A stretch of 11,296 nt of DNA, taken from Prevotella sp. (GTDB lineage: Bacteria > Bacteroidota > Bacteroidia > Bacteroidales > Dysgonomonadaceae). Of the stretch, positions 1 to 6,931 are shown one piece after another (position 1 is the stretch's first letter; every line of letters starts with the position of its first letter). The DNA lies in contig JAISKQ010000059.1 in NCBI GenBank assembly GCA_031260865.1, positions 1 to 11,296 of the forward strand. The letters run 5' to 3'. The notes below the pieces were generated by a model. That model searched no databases. It had not been told where the DNA came from and saw nothing but the letters and a program-made list of their open reading frames with translations. A program made the translations under genes and the position numbers.

Positions 1-15
1 TTGCGTTAGCGGGTA

Positions 16-46
16 CAAAGATATAATAAATTGTTTTCCCAACAAT
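16..46 (-). promoter_or_regulatory. Leftward promoter for a gene outside the window
   Basis: Read on the minus strand, this stretch has ATTG (43-46), 19 bp, then TATCTTTG (16-23), matching the Bacteroidales -33/-7 pattern TTTG-N19-21-TAnnTTTG. The spacing is the same as in the nikR promoter. Transcription would run left out of the window, so a divergent gene is expected just beyond position 1. Confidence 0.55.
30..46. promoter_or_regulatory. Inverted repeat over the leftward -33 box, possible operator
   Basis: ATTGTT (30-35) and AACAAT (41-46) are perfect 6-bp arms around a 5-nt centre. The right arm covers the -33 box of the leftward promoter, so a regulator bound here could block that promoter. 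The sequence is AT-rich and the arms are short, so chance is possible. Confidence 0.25.
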
Positions 47-322
47 ATTTTAATAAAAAAAAATAATAGCCTTATAAATTAAATTTTGATTCGTATATGA
101 CAAAAATCATACATTTGGCTTGGATATTTTATGCATAGTCCTGTTTTTCAGACAGAATCTACCCTTTGTTTTATTCGCCGCAAGCCGCTATTTGCTTGCA
201 TGTGGTTATGAAAATATTGTCTTTCAGGCAAAATAAGAGATTTTGTCTTTTTTGCCATATACTGCGTAAAAACATATCCTTTTATTTTTTTTCTTTAAGG
301 ATAAAATATTAAATAGCAATAT
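47..322. other. Gene-free AT-rich spacer with small hairpins
   Basis: I see no credible coding region here. Three small inverted repeats are present: TATGA-N6-TCATA (96-111), GCAAGC-N8-GCTTGC (180-199), and GGCAAAA-N16-TTTTGCC (227-256). None is followed by a convincing T-run, so I do not call terminators. TCATAC at 107-112 equals the E. coli NikR half-site word, but its partner lies 6 bp away rather than 16. Confidence 0.5.
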
Positions 323-353
323 ATTGTTTATTGATATTCTTTTCTTACTTTTG
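323..353 (+). promoter_or_regulatory. Promoter of the NikR-type regulator gene
   Basis: ATTG (323-326), 19 bp, then TACTTTTG (346-353) fits the Bacteroidales sigma-ABfr pattern closely. The start codon lies 27 bp after the -7 box, giving a leader of about 20 nt. Confidence 0.65.
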
Positions 354-379
354 AACACGATTTAACCAAAAAGTAACAC
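354..379 (+). promoter_or_regulatory. Candidate operator words before nikR
   Basis: AACACGATT (354-362) and AAAGTAACAC (370-379) lie directly downstream of the -7 box, over the expected transcription start. Both words recur, overlapping each other, before the TonB receptor gene (811-824). A site here would suit repression, for example autoregulation by NikR. It does not match the known E. coli or Helicobacter NikR operators, so this is inference. Confidence 0.3.
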
Positions 380-380
380 T

Positions 381-797
381 ATGACTGTATCCCGGTTTGG
401 CGTATCATTAGAAAACGATTTACTTGAAGCATTGGATAACTATGTGTTAACCAATAATTTTCCGAATCGTTCACAAGCAATACGGCAGCTAATAGAAAGG
501 AATATAGTTGAGAAGAAATGGCAATGCAATAATATCGTGGCAGGCGCTATTATATTAGTTTATGAACCTATCAAACGCGACCTTATCAATAAAATGACAA
601 GCATACAGCATAGTTACCATAAAGAAATTTTGGCTATACAGCATTTTCAAATATCCGAATCCGCTTGTTTAGACATTATCGCGATAAAAGGACAATCGTA
701 CCGGTTAACCAAATTATCCGACAAATTGATTGCTCTAAAGGGGATACACCATGGAAAATTAGTGATGACAAAAACAGACGACCAATATATAGAATAA
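381..797 (+). CDS. nikR: NikR-family ribbon-helix-helix metal-responsive regulator
   Basis: This 138-residue protein has the NikR layout and length. An N-terminal ribbon-helix-helix DNA-binding domain (about 3-45, RFGVSLENDLLEALDNY then NRSQAIRQLI) is followed by an ACT-like metal-binding and tetramerisation domain (about 52-135, with YEPIKRDL and a GIHHGKL-type end). NikR proteins sense Ni(II) and repress or activate uptake genes in the cytoplasm. Aligned to E. coli NikR, ligands H76, H87 and C95 correspond to H77, H88 and C96, but H89 is replaced by Q90. The nearby acidic/His cluster is also replaced by SESA. The metal specificity is therefore uncertain. The start is supported by the promoter just upstream and by family alignment. 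The TonB-dependent receptor 53 bp downstream is the probable target. Family assignment is firm; nickel as ligand is less so. Confidence 0.88.
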   Translation: MTVSRFGVSLENDLLEALDNYVLTNNFPNRSQAIRQLIERNIVEKKWQCNNIVAGAIILVYEPIKRDLINKMTSIQHSYHKEILAIQHFQISESACLDIIAIKGQSYRLTKLSDKLIALKGIHHGKLVMTKTDDQYIE

Positions 798-810
798 TTT
801 TTTTTGATAT

Positions 811-828
811 AAAGTAACACGATTACAC
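811..828 (+). promoter_or_regulatory. Candidate operator before the TonB receptor
   Basis: This site contains AAAGTAACAC and, overlapping it, AACACGATT, the same two words found before nikR. It also holds a small inverted repeat, GTAA-N5-TTAC (814-826). I see no TAnnTTTG box between nikR and the receptor, so the receptor may be read through from the nikR promoter and modulated here. Confidence 0.3.
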
Positions 829-850
829 AAATTAATAACACTCAACAAAT

Positions 851-2746
851 ATGGACAGAAAACACTTACACTTATACTTCTCCATTCTCATATCAATCTG
901 CTCATTAAACGGATATGCACAAAAAGACACAATCAGCCTGAACGAGGTTGTAGTCACAGGTACGCGCGCTCAGGTAAACAGAAACAATGTACCGATGACA
1001 ATCTCGGTCATCGACAGGACGGAAATTGAAGAGAGCAGCGAGTCGGCGCTATTACCCGTACTTTCCGAAAGAGTGCCGGGCATGTTTATCACCGAGCGGG
1101 GTATCACCGGATTTGGCGTGTCATCAGGAGGTTCGGGAGGAATCACCATGCGTGGCATAGGCGGTTCGCCGACAACAGAAGTGCTGATACTCATCGACGG
1201 ACATCCTCAATATATGGGAATAATGGGGCATCACTTACCCGATGCCTACGTCGCGTCTGATGTGGAAAAGGTAGAGGTAATCCGTGGTCCGGCATCCATA
1301 TTATACGGTAGCAATGCGATGGGAGGTACGATCAACATTATCACACGCAAGCAAAATAAAGATGGGTGGAGCGCCAGCGGACGCGTTATGTACGGCTCGC
1401 ATAACACTCAGAAATATATGGCAAATGCCGGGATAAAAAAAGGCAAGTATGACGGTTTTGTCTCAGTCAACCACGACAGGACAGATGGGCATCGCGACAA
1501 TTCGGCGTTTCACATTACCAATGCTTATGCAAGGTCGGGGTATAACTTTTCCGAGAATATCAGATTGTGGGGAGACATAAGCATTGCTTCTTACAAAGCC
1601 CGGAATCCCGGGACGGAAGATGCTCCGATGTTTGACAATATCGCCAATATCACACGAGGGGTAACGTCTGCCACATTAGAGAATAACTATGAAAAGACCG
1701 ATGGCGCGCTGAAGCTATTCTACAACTTTGGCGACCACAAGATTAATGACGGGTACGCGGGCGGCGACATTCCAAAAGATTACCGCTTCCGCTCTAAAGA
1801 CAATAATTTTGGCGCGATGCTTTATCAGAATTTCCGTCCATTCTTGGGGAATATTATTACTGCCGGAATAGACTTCAAAAGTTTCGGAGGGCATGCTTGG
1901 AACAAGTTTGAAGACAACAGGCCTGATGCCAATATGGTGGATACATCAGTCTTTGAAATAGCTACATATCTCATTATGCAACAGACCCTCTTTGAAAAGC
2001 TCACGTTGAATGGAGGTGTACGTTTGGAATATAACCGGGAATTTGGGAATGAATGGATTCCGCAAATCGGGTTTGCATACCGTCCCGTGGAAAGTACGGT
2101 TATCAAAGGCTCGATTGCCAAAGGATTCCGCAGCCCTACTCTCAGGGAATTATTCATGTGGGGACAGGCAAACCCCGACCTAAAACCGGAACGAATGATA
2201 AATTACGAAGTATCCGTCGGACAAAAATTTCTGAACGGACGTCTATACGCGGAACTTACAGGCTTCATTGCCGACGGCAGTAACCTTATCCAAACAATGC
2301 CGATCAAAAATGCCGACGGCACTACGAAGATGATGAACCTGAATACGGGAGATTTACTGAACCGGGGTATTGAATTTAGCGTAAAATGGAATGCAATAAG
2401 GAATCTTCAGCTACAAGCTAATTACTCGTATCTGGATATGGACAAACCTGTTGTATATGCTCCCAAACAGCAGCTATTCGTTTCCGCCGGCTACCACCTG
2501 CAAAAATGGAATCTGAGCGCAGGCTATCAATATATTAACGACATGTATTCCGTAACCGGAGATAATGCCGTAAAAGAAAATTACGGGCTGTTAAATGTCA
2601 AGGCGTCGTTTCATCCGATTAAGCTATTGGAACTATTTGTAAAGGGAGAAAACTTAACGGATAAGAAGTATGAGATTATGCGCGGATACCCGATGCCCGG
2701 CTTTACGGTCTTGGGCGGCATCAATATATCTTTGGGAACCAGGTGA
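851..2746 (+). CDS. TonB-dependent outer-membrane receptor (CirA/BtuB-like)
   Basis: This 631-residue protein is a complete TonB-dependent receptor. A signal peptide ends near NGYA|QKD (about residue 23). A TonB-box-like segment leads into DTISLNEVVVTGTR, followed by the plug domain (about 34-166) with the hallmark VEVIRGPASILYGSNAMGG (141-159). The remainder is the 22-strand beta-barrel, with the usual late motifs GFRSPTLRELF, NPDLKPER and NLTDKKYE. There is no N-terminal carboxypeptidase-like domain and no SusD partner, so it is not a SusC glycan porin. It would import a scarce ligand with energy from TonB-ExbB-ExbD. Location behind a NikR-type regulator suggests a metal or metal chelate such as nickel or cobalt, as for the NikR-controlled receptors of Helicobacter. 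That substrate is inference; siderophore, haem or cobamide remain possible. The C-terminus ends LGTR rather than on the usual aromatic residue. Confidence 0.9.
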   Translation: MDRKHLHLYFSILISICSLNGYAQKDTISLNEVVVTGTRAQVNRNNVPMTISVIDRTEIEESSESALLPVLSERVPGMFITERGITGFGVSSGGSGGITMRGIGGSPTTEVLILIDGHPQYMGIMGHHLPDAYVASDVEKVEVIRGPASILYGSNAMGGTINIITRKQNKDGWSASGRVMYGSHNTQKYMANAGIKKGKYDGFVSVNHDRTDGHRDNSAFHITNAYARSGYNFSENIRLWGDISIASYKARNPGTEDAPMFDNIANITRGVTSATLENNYEKTDGALKLFYNFGDHKINDGYAGGDIPKDYRFRSKDNNFGAMLYQNFRPFLGNIITAGIDFKSFGGHAWNKFEDNRPDANMVDTSVFEIATYLIMQQTLFEKLTLNGGVRLEYNREFGNEWIPQIGFAYRPVESTVIKGSIAKGFRSPTLRELFMWGQANPDLKPERMINYEVSVGQKFLNGRLYAELTGFIADGSNLIQTMPIKNADGTTKMMNLNTGDLLNRGIEFSVKWNAIRNLQLQANYSYLDMDKPVVYAPKQQLFVSAGYHLQKWNLSAGYQYINDMYSVTGDNAVKENYGLLNVKASFHPIKLLELFVKGENLTDKKYEIMRGYPMPGFTVLGGINISLGTR

Positions 2747-2764
2747 TTCTAAACAGTTTCTTCC

Positions 2765-2772
2765 TATATTTG
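2765..2772 (+). promoter_or_regulatory. -7 box before the DUF456 gene
   Basis: TATATTTG matches TAnnTTTG exactly, 16 bp before the start codon. No good -33 box lies 19-21 bp upstream, where the end of the receptor gene falls. It may be a weak internal promoter or chance. Confidence 0.3.
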
Positions 2773-2788
2773 TGAAAACTTAGAGAGG

Positions 2789-3289
2789 ATGACAGTTGAT
2801 CTGATTCTTATTATACTTGGCGTTATACTTATTGTAGTGGGTCTTGTAGGGTGCGTTATTCCCGCGTTACCGGGCGTTCCCTTAAATTACCTCGCCATAA
2901 TATCGCTGCAATTCACATCGAAAATAGACTTCTCGTCACAATTCCTTGTGATATGGGCTATCGTTGTCATCATCGTTCAGGTACTGGATTATTACATCCC
3001 TATTTGGGGAACAAAAAAGCTGGGCGGTGGTTCTTACGGCGCATGGGGAGCAGCCATTGGAATTGTGTTAGGGATGTTTGTCTTCCCGCCGTGGGGATTC
3101 ATATTCATGCCTTTTGTGTGTGCCGTTGTAGGCGAACTATTGGACAACAAAGAGTTTCCTGTCGCGCTGAAAGCCGGATTTGGGGCTTTTGTCGGATTCC
3201 TCGCGGGAACGGTTATTAAATTAGCCGTAGCGTCCGTACTATCATTCTACTTCTTCAGGGAAGTCATCCGATATTTCCTTAACGACTAA
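2789..3289 (+). CDS. DUF456 family integral membrane protein
   Basis: This 166-residue, strongly hydrophobic protein has the features of the DUF456 family. An N-terminal membrane helix runs into IPALPGVPL (24-32). A central LDYYIPIWGTKKLGGGSYGAWGA region follows (from about 66), then Gly-rich paired helices (about 84-117) and a long C-terminal hydrophobic segment (about 127-157). Five or so membrane segments in the inner membrane are expected. The biochemical role of the family is unknown. It starts 42 bp after the receptor gene on the same strand and could be cotranscribed with it, but a separate -7 box precedes it. DUF456 genes occur in many contexts, so a role in metal uptake cannot be claimed. 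AGAGAGG lies immediately before the ATG, too close to act as a normal ribosome binding site. Confidence 0.85.
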   Translation: MTVDLILIILGVILIVVGLVGCVIPALPGVPLNYLAIISLQFTSKIDFSSQFLVIWAIVVIIVQVLDYYIPIWGTKKLGGGSYGAWGAAIGIVLGMFVFPPWGFIFMPFVCAVVGELLDNKEFPVALKAGFGAFVGFLAGTVIKLAVASVLSFYFFREVIRYFLND

Positions 3290-3327
3290 GAATACGCTTA
3301 TTTCGTCAAGAAATTCTTATAAAATCA

Positions 3328-3359
3328 GTTGTTTTGTAAACTGAATATCTATATATTTG
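3328..3359 (+). promoter_or_regulatory. Promoter of the lipoprotein/helical-repeat pair
   Basis: GTTG (3328-3331), 20 bp, then TATATTTG (3352-3359) fits the Bacteroidales promoter pattern. The start codon is 36 bp downstream of the -7 box. It separates this pair transcriptionally from the preceding DUF456 gene. Confidence 0.55.
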
Positions 3360-3395
3360 GCAAATTTTTTAAGAAACTGAATATTACTACCTAAA

Positions 3396-4511
3396 ATGAT
3401 TGCAAAATCTTTCGTCCGCATGTTGCTGTTGTGTACAGTACTATTTTCATCATGCAATTCTCAAACAGGTAACTCATCCGGAGAGCAATCCTTTTGCTAT
3501 TGGAATACATTTTATACACTTGACACGGCTTTATGGAACCAGACAACCGCTAACCATCTTTATGTTCGATATTTCGATGTGGATTGGGATGCCGTAACAG
3601 GAGAAGCAAAGCCTATAGCTTCAATAACAAGTAATGATTCCCTACCCCCTAATATTACCCCTACGGTTTTTCTGACAAACAAAGTCTTTGAAAAAAGTAA
3701 TGAAAAGGCGTTGGATTCCCTCAGTGTACGCATAAAACGCAGAATAGATTACATCACGAATGATTTTGGTAGCAATACATACTACGGACGCGAAAAGCAC
3801 TACGACGGCTCTATAAACTTCGACTCGATAAGGGAAGTATTTTTGGGTGAATATCAAAACCGGTATAAAGATATACTCATAGATTGTGATTGGACAGCCG
3901 GGACAAAAGATAAATTCTTCTACTTCATCAACCGACTGAAAAAAGACTGCGAGAGCAAGGATATAACTGTGACTCTTCGCCTTTGGCAGTATAAGCAAAC
4001 AAAAACAGCAGGAATACCACCTGTTGACCGTTGCCTGTTGATGTGCTATAATATGCAAACGGCAAACAACTATGAAGTGGAAAACTCAATCGCCTCTATG
4101 AGTGAGTTAAAGAAATACGTTTCCGGTGATAAATACCCTTTAAAATTGGATGTCGCCTTACCGATATTCAGTTGGGCTGTACTCTTCCGGAATGAAAAGT
4201 TTATCGGTTTGCTTGGAAACGCGACAGAGAAATCATATACCGACAATTTCATTGAATATCAAACTTTGGGAAATGGTCGCTATCGCTCATTAGTGGATAA
4301 AGTCGTTGGCGATTTCTTCATACGCAAAGGCGATATAATCAGAGTAGAAGGAATATCAAAAGACGAGCTGCTAAAGATGGCGGAATATCTTAAAAAAGAA
4401 ATTCCTACCGACGAACATTCACGCGTGACTTTCTTTTCTTGGAATCAATCATTTATCGAAAATTATGGAACAGATGAGATTAAAAATATATATAGCTTGT
4501 TTAGTAAGTAG
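3396..4511 (+). CDS. Lipoprotein with GH18-like barrel signature, uncharacterised
   Basis: This 371-residue protein begins with a lipoprotein signal peptide (hydrophobic 7-17, then FSSC with the acylated Cys at 20), so it should be anchored to a membrane facing the periplasm or the surface. The body shows an alternating strand/helix pattern resembling glycoside-hydrolase-18-like TIM barrels and DUF3142 proteins. DILIDCDWT (159-167) resembles the strand-4 motif DxxDxDxE, LLMCYNM (about 214-220) resembles the strand-6 motif, and LDVALPIFSWAV (about 250-261) resembles strand 7. In the DxxDxDxE position the first Asp is Ile160 and the catalytic Glu is Thr167, so normal chitinase-type hydrolysis is unlikely. 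It may bind or modify a carbohydrate, or use another chemistry. Its stop codon lies inside the next gene, so the two are translationally coupled. The family assignment is from motif resemblance only. Confidence 0.72.
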   Translation: MIAKSFVRMLLLCTVLFSSCNSQTGNSSGEQSFCYWNTFYTLDTALWNQTTANHLYVRYFDVDWDAVTGEAKPIASITSNDSLPPNITPTVFLTNKVFEKSNEKALDSLSVRIKRRIDYITNDFGSNTYYGREKHYDGSINFDSIREVFLGEYQNRYKDILIDCDWTAGTKDKFFYFINRLKKDCESKDITVTLRLWQYKQTKTAGIPPVDRCLLMCYNMQTANNYEVENSIASMSELKKYVSGDKYPLKLDVALPIFSWAVLFRNEKFIGLLGNATEKSYTDNFIEYQTLGNGRYRSLVDKVVGDFFIRKGDIIRVEGISKDELLKMAEYLKKEIPTDEHSRVTFFSWNQSFIENYGTDEIKNIYSLFSK

Positions 4512-6924
4512 CCTATCATTCCTACCTTTACAGAAGCTAAATTCTTGCGGTTTTTACGAAACAGAAACCGATTATCGGGCAATGATGTTTCGAGTACTCC
4601 TGCCGGGATTAAAATGCTTACAGCCATTTACCTATACGCAATGGTCAACATACTATTCATTTAACGACTCCGGTTTGACCACCGATCCTGATGAGAATGA
4701 CCGCTATCGGAATTGCGCTGAATGGCTTGCCGCCTGCAAGAACAAGCCTACGATAAGTGATATATATAAGATTCAGTATTCCACTGATGCAAGCCTTTTT
4801 CTAAAGGCGTTCGACGAAAACGCGCTGAATGAAGTCTTTGGGAATAATTCGTTCGTAAAGTACCTTACCGAAAGTGGTAATAAAGACCTGCTCAACTATA
4901 TGCTATATGCAAAAAAGGCAGAAAGAAGTGAAATCGGTAGCAGTAGCCGCTTTGAAGAATGGGATCAGATGCATTATTATGGAAACCGGGATTTGGATCA
5001 AGTAAATCAATCAAACGTAAAAAGAACCTTATTAAACGAAGCTCAATCAGCCTTAAACAAAGCGACATCCAAATTTCTGAAACAACGTTACGCGTTTCAG
5101 GTGTGCCGTCTATCTTACCAGATGAATCGATATGCCGATGTAATTCAAACTTATGATAAATATTTCGGTAAAGTGGATAAGAACAATCTCATGAGTGTAT
5201 GGGCTGTTTTTTTCAGAGCAATGTCAACCCCATCCACCGACCCGGATCATTACCGCTATTTCATTCAGGCATTTAACAATAGTGATGAAAAGAAGTTCAG
5301 ATGCGTGCAGCTTTTTGATAATAATTACAATAAAAAAGAACTAACACCGAAGGAACTAAGCGTCGCTATCACGATGCAGGCGTTACGAAACCCGGGTAGA
5401 GCTTTAGACCAAATAAAAGAAGCTTATGTCCTTGACTCAAAAAATGAATATATCCCTTTTTTGGTACTACGCGAAATAAACAAGCTGGAAGATTGGTTGA
5501 TAACACCGCTTTTTTATGGTAAATATTCGATTAACAATAGCGATCCGTTCCATTGCGCTTACTACGACGCATGGTATGAAAGCTATAAGAAAGAGCATCC
5601 CCAATATGCAGAGGAAGGAGAAAAAGAACTGCAAGAAGAAAACTTGGTTACTGATATGCAATATATGGATGAGTTGAAATCTCTCTTCAAAAGCATTTTA
5701 TCCACAGCGACAGGAGAAGCTAAAGACTTTTATGCGATCAGCCTTGCCCATATCTCTTTGTTACAGGAGAATACCGCGGATGCAAATAAATATTTGGCAA
5801 TGGTTTCCGACAAAGCCGAACCGACTACCCTGTTGCAGAAACAATTGGAAACAATATGGCTGGCGACAAAGACGCAAGATATAAACTCCAATAAATTCAA
5901 AGATATTTTCTTACAAAACATTACGGATCTGGATCGTTTATCAATGCCTGAGTATAACAATGGACAAATGCTATACACACTGACATTGTCTTTGGCTAAT
6001 GAATATTTGAAAAAAGGGGATCGCGTATATGGTAACCTGATGCGTCTTAAATCGGACAGTTATAGAATGAGAAATAATGAAATTAGAGCGTATTATGAAT
6101 GGTATGGCTATATCAGACAAGGAGATACATATACAACGATTGAATACTTTGACAAAAACGCGACCATCGCCGATATGGATATATTAATAGAGCTTTTGGA
6201 GAAATCAAGGAAAACTCCTTTTGAAGAGTACTTATGTAATCAATCATTAAGCTCGGTCAACGCGTATAAAGAACTGAAAGGAACGATGGCTTTCCGTAAC
6301 AATGACTTACAACTTGCCTATAATACGTTTAGCTCAATGCCTCAAGATTACTGGCAAGGAAAGAACTTTTCTTTTGGAGATTGTTTAAATGAAGACCCTT
6401 TTGTACCGAAAGGGCTAAAAGCAAACAAGTACCGAAAGTTTGATTATAAGTTTAATAAGGCCGATTTTATTAAAGAATTGATAAGTTTACAGGAACAGGC
6501 AAATAAAGATAAGGCGAAGAGCGCCGACTATTATAACAAACTGGGAGATGCTTATTTCAACACATCTTATTGGGGTAATTCTTGGATGATGACACGTTAT
6601 TCATGGAGTATTAATGATGAATACTATTCTAAAATAGACTGCCTGCCCGAGTGGATGCGCAATTATATGACAGCTGATATTGCTCGCGATTACTATGAAA
6701 AAGCATTGACAAACGCTGTAAACGATGAGCAAAAGGCTTATGCCACGGTTATGCTACGGTATATACATTATCTATGTTATCACTTTAGGTTGGCGACTTC
6801 CGATAAGCAACTTGCGGTCAAATATGAAAATAGCTTGAAGAATTATCTAAATACCCAAACCTATAAGACATACAGGTCAAACTGCATCGAACCATTTATC
6901 GTTAATAACAGCAAAAAAGATTAA
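4465..6924 (+). CDS. Large secreted helical-repeat (TPR-like) protein, unknown function
   Basis: I do not recognise a characterised homologue of this 819-residue protein. The N-terminus (MRLKIYIACLVSSLSFLPLQ) is a signal peptide. LNSC just after it could be a weak lipobox, giving a mature start at CGFYETETDYR. The rest is almost entirely helical, rich in Tyr, Asn, Leu and Lys, with TPR-like units. The clearest are near residues 688-710 (YYNKLGDAYFNTSYWGNSW) and 740-760 (ARDYYEKAL). Such proteins usually act as scaffolds. The gene overlaps the upstream lipoprotein gene by 47 bp. The start at 4465 or Met4 at 4474 is needed to keep the signal peptide, so the overlap is real. The two products probably work together in the envelope. 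There is no membrane segment beyond the N-terminus and no catalytic motif that I can see. Confidence 0.75.
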   Translation: MEQMRLKIYIACLVSSLSFLPLQKLNSCGFYETETDYRAMMFRVLLPGLKCLQPFTYTQWSTYYSFNDSGLTTDPDENDRYRNCAEWLAACKNKPTISDIYKIQYSTDASLFLKAFDENALNEVFGNNSFVKYLTESGNKDLLNYMLYAKKAERSEIGSSSRFEEWDQMHYYGNRDLDQVNQSNVKRTLLNEAQSALNKATSKFLKQRYAFQVCRLSYQMNRYADVIQTYDKYFGKVDKNNLMSVWAVFFRAMSTPSTDPDHYRYFIQAFNNSDEKKFRCVQLFDNNYNKKELTPKELSVAITMQALRNPGRALDQIKEAYVLDSKNEYIPFLVLREINKLEDWLITPLFYGKYSINNSDPFHCAYYDAWYESYKKEHPQYAEEGEKELQEENLVTDMQYMDELKSLFKSILSTATGEAKDFYAISLAHISLLQENTADANKYLAMVSDKAEPTTLLQKQLETIWLATKTQDINSNKFKDIFLQNITDLDRLSMPEYNNGQMLYTLTLSLANEYLKKGDRVYGNLMRLKSDSYRMRNNEIRAYYEWYGYIRQGDTYTTIEYFDKNATIADMDILIELLEKSRKTPFEEYLCNQSLSSVNAYKELKGTMAFRNNDLQLAYNTFSSMPQDYWQGKNFSFGDCLNEDPFVPKGLKANKYRKFDYKFNKADFIKELISLQEQANKDKAKSADYYNKLGDAYFNTSYWGNSWMMTRYSWSINDEYYSKIDCLPEWMRNYMTADIARDYYEKALTNAVNDEQKAYATVMLRYIHYLCYHFRLATSDKQLAVKYENSLKNYLNTQTYKTYRSNCIEPFIVNNSKKD

Positions 6925-6931
6925 CTTAACC

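Noticed and set aside
797..850. Cobalamin riboswitch before the TonB receptor
   Set aside because: The gap is 53 bp, far too short for a cobalamin aptamer, and no B12-box is visible.
1825..2157. Minus-strand reading frame inside the TonB receptor gene
   Set aside because: It is antisense to conserved barrel coding sequence and has no recognisable domain.
851..2746. SusC-type glycan receptor
   Set aside because: At 631 residues it lacks the N-terminal carboxypeptidase-like domain and there is no SusD gene downstream.
3287..3319. Terminator after the DUF456 gene
   Set aside because: TAAGAAT and ATTCTTA can pair, but the stem is AT-only in most positions, the loop is 19 nt and no T-run follows.
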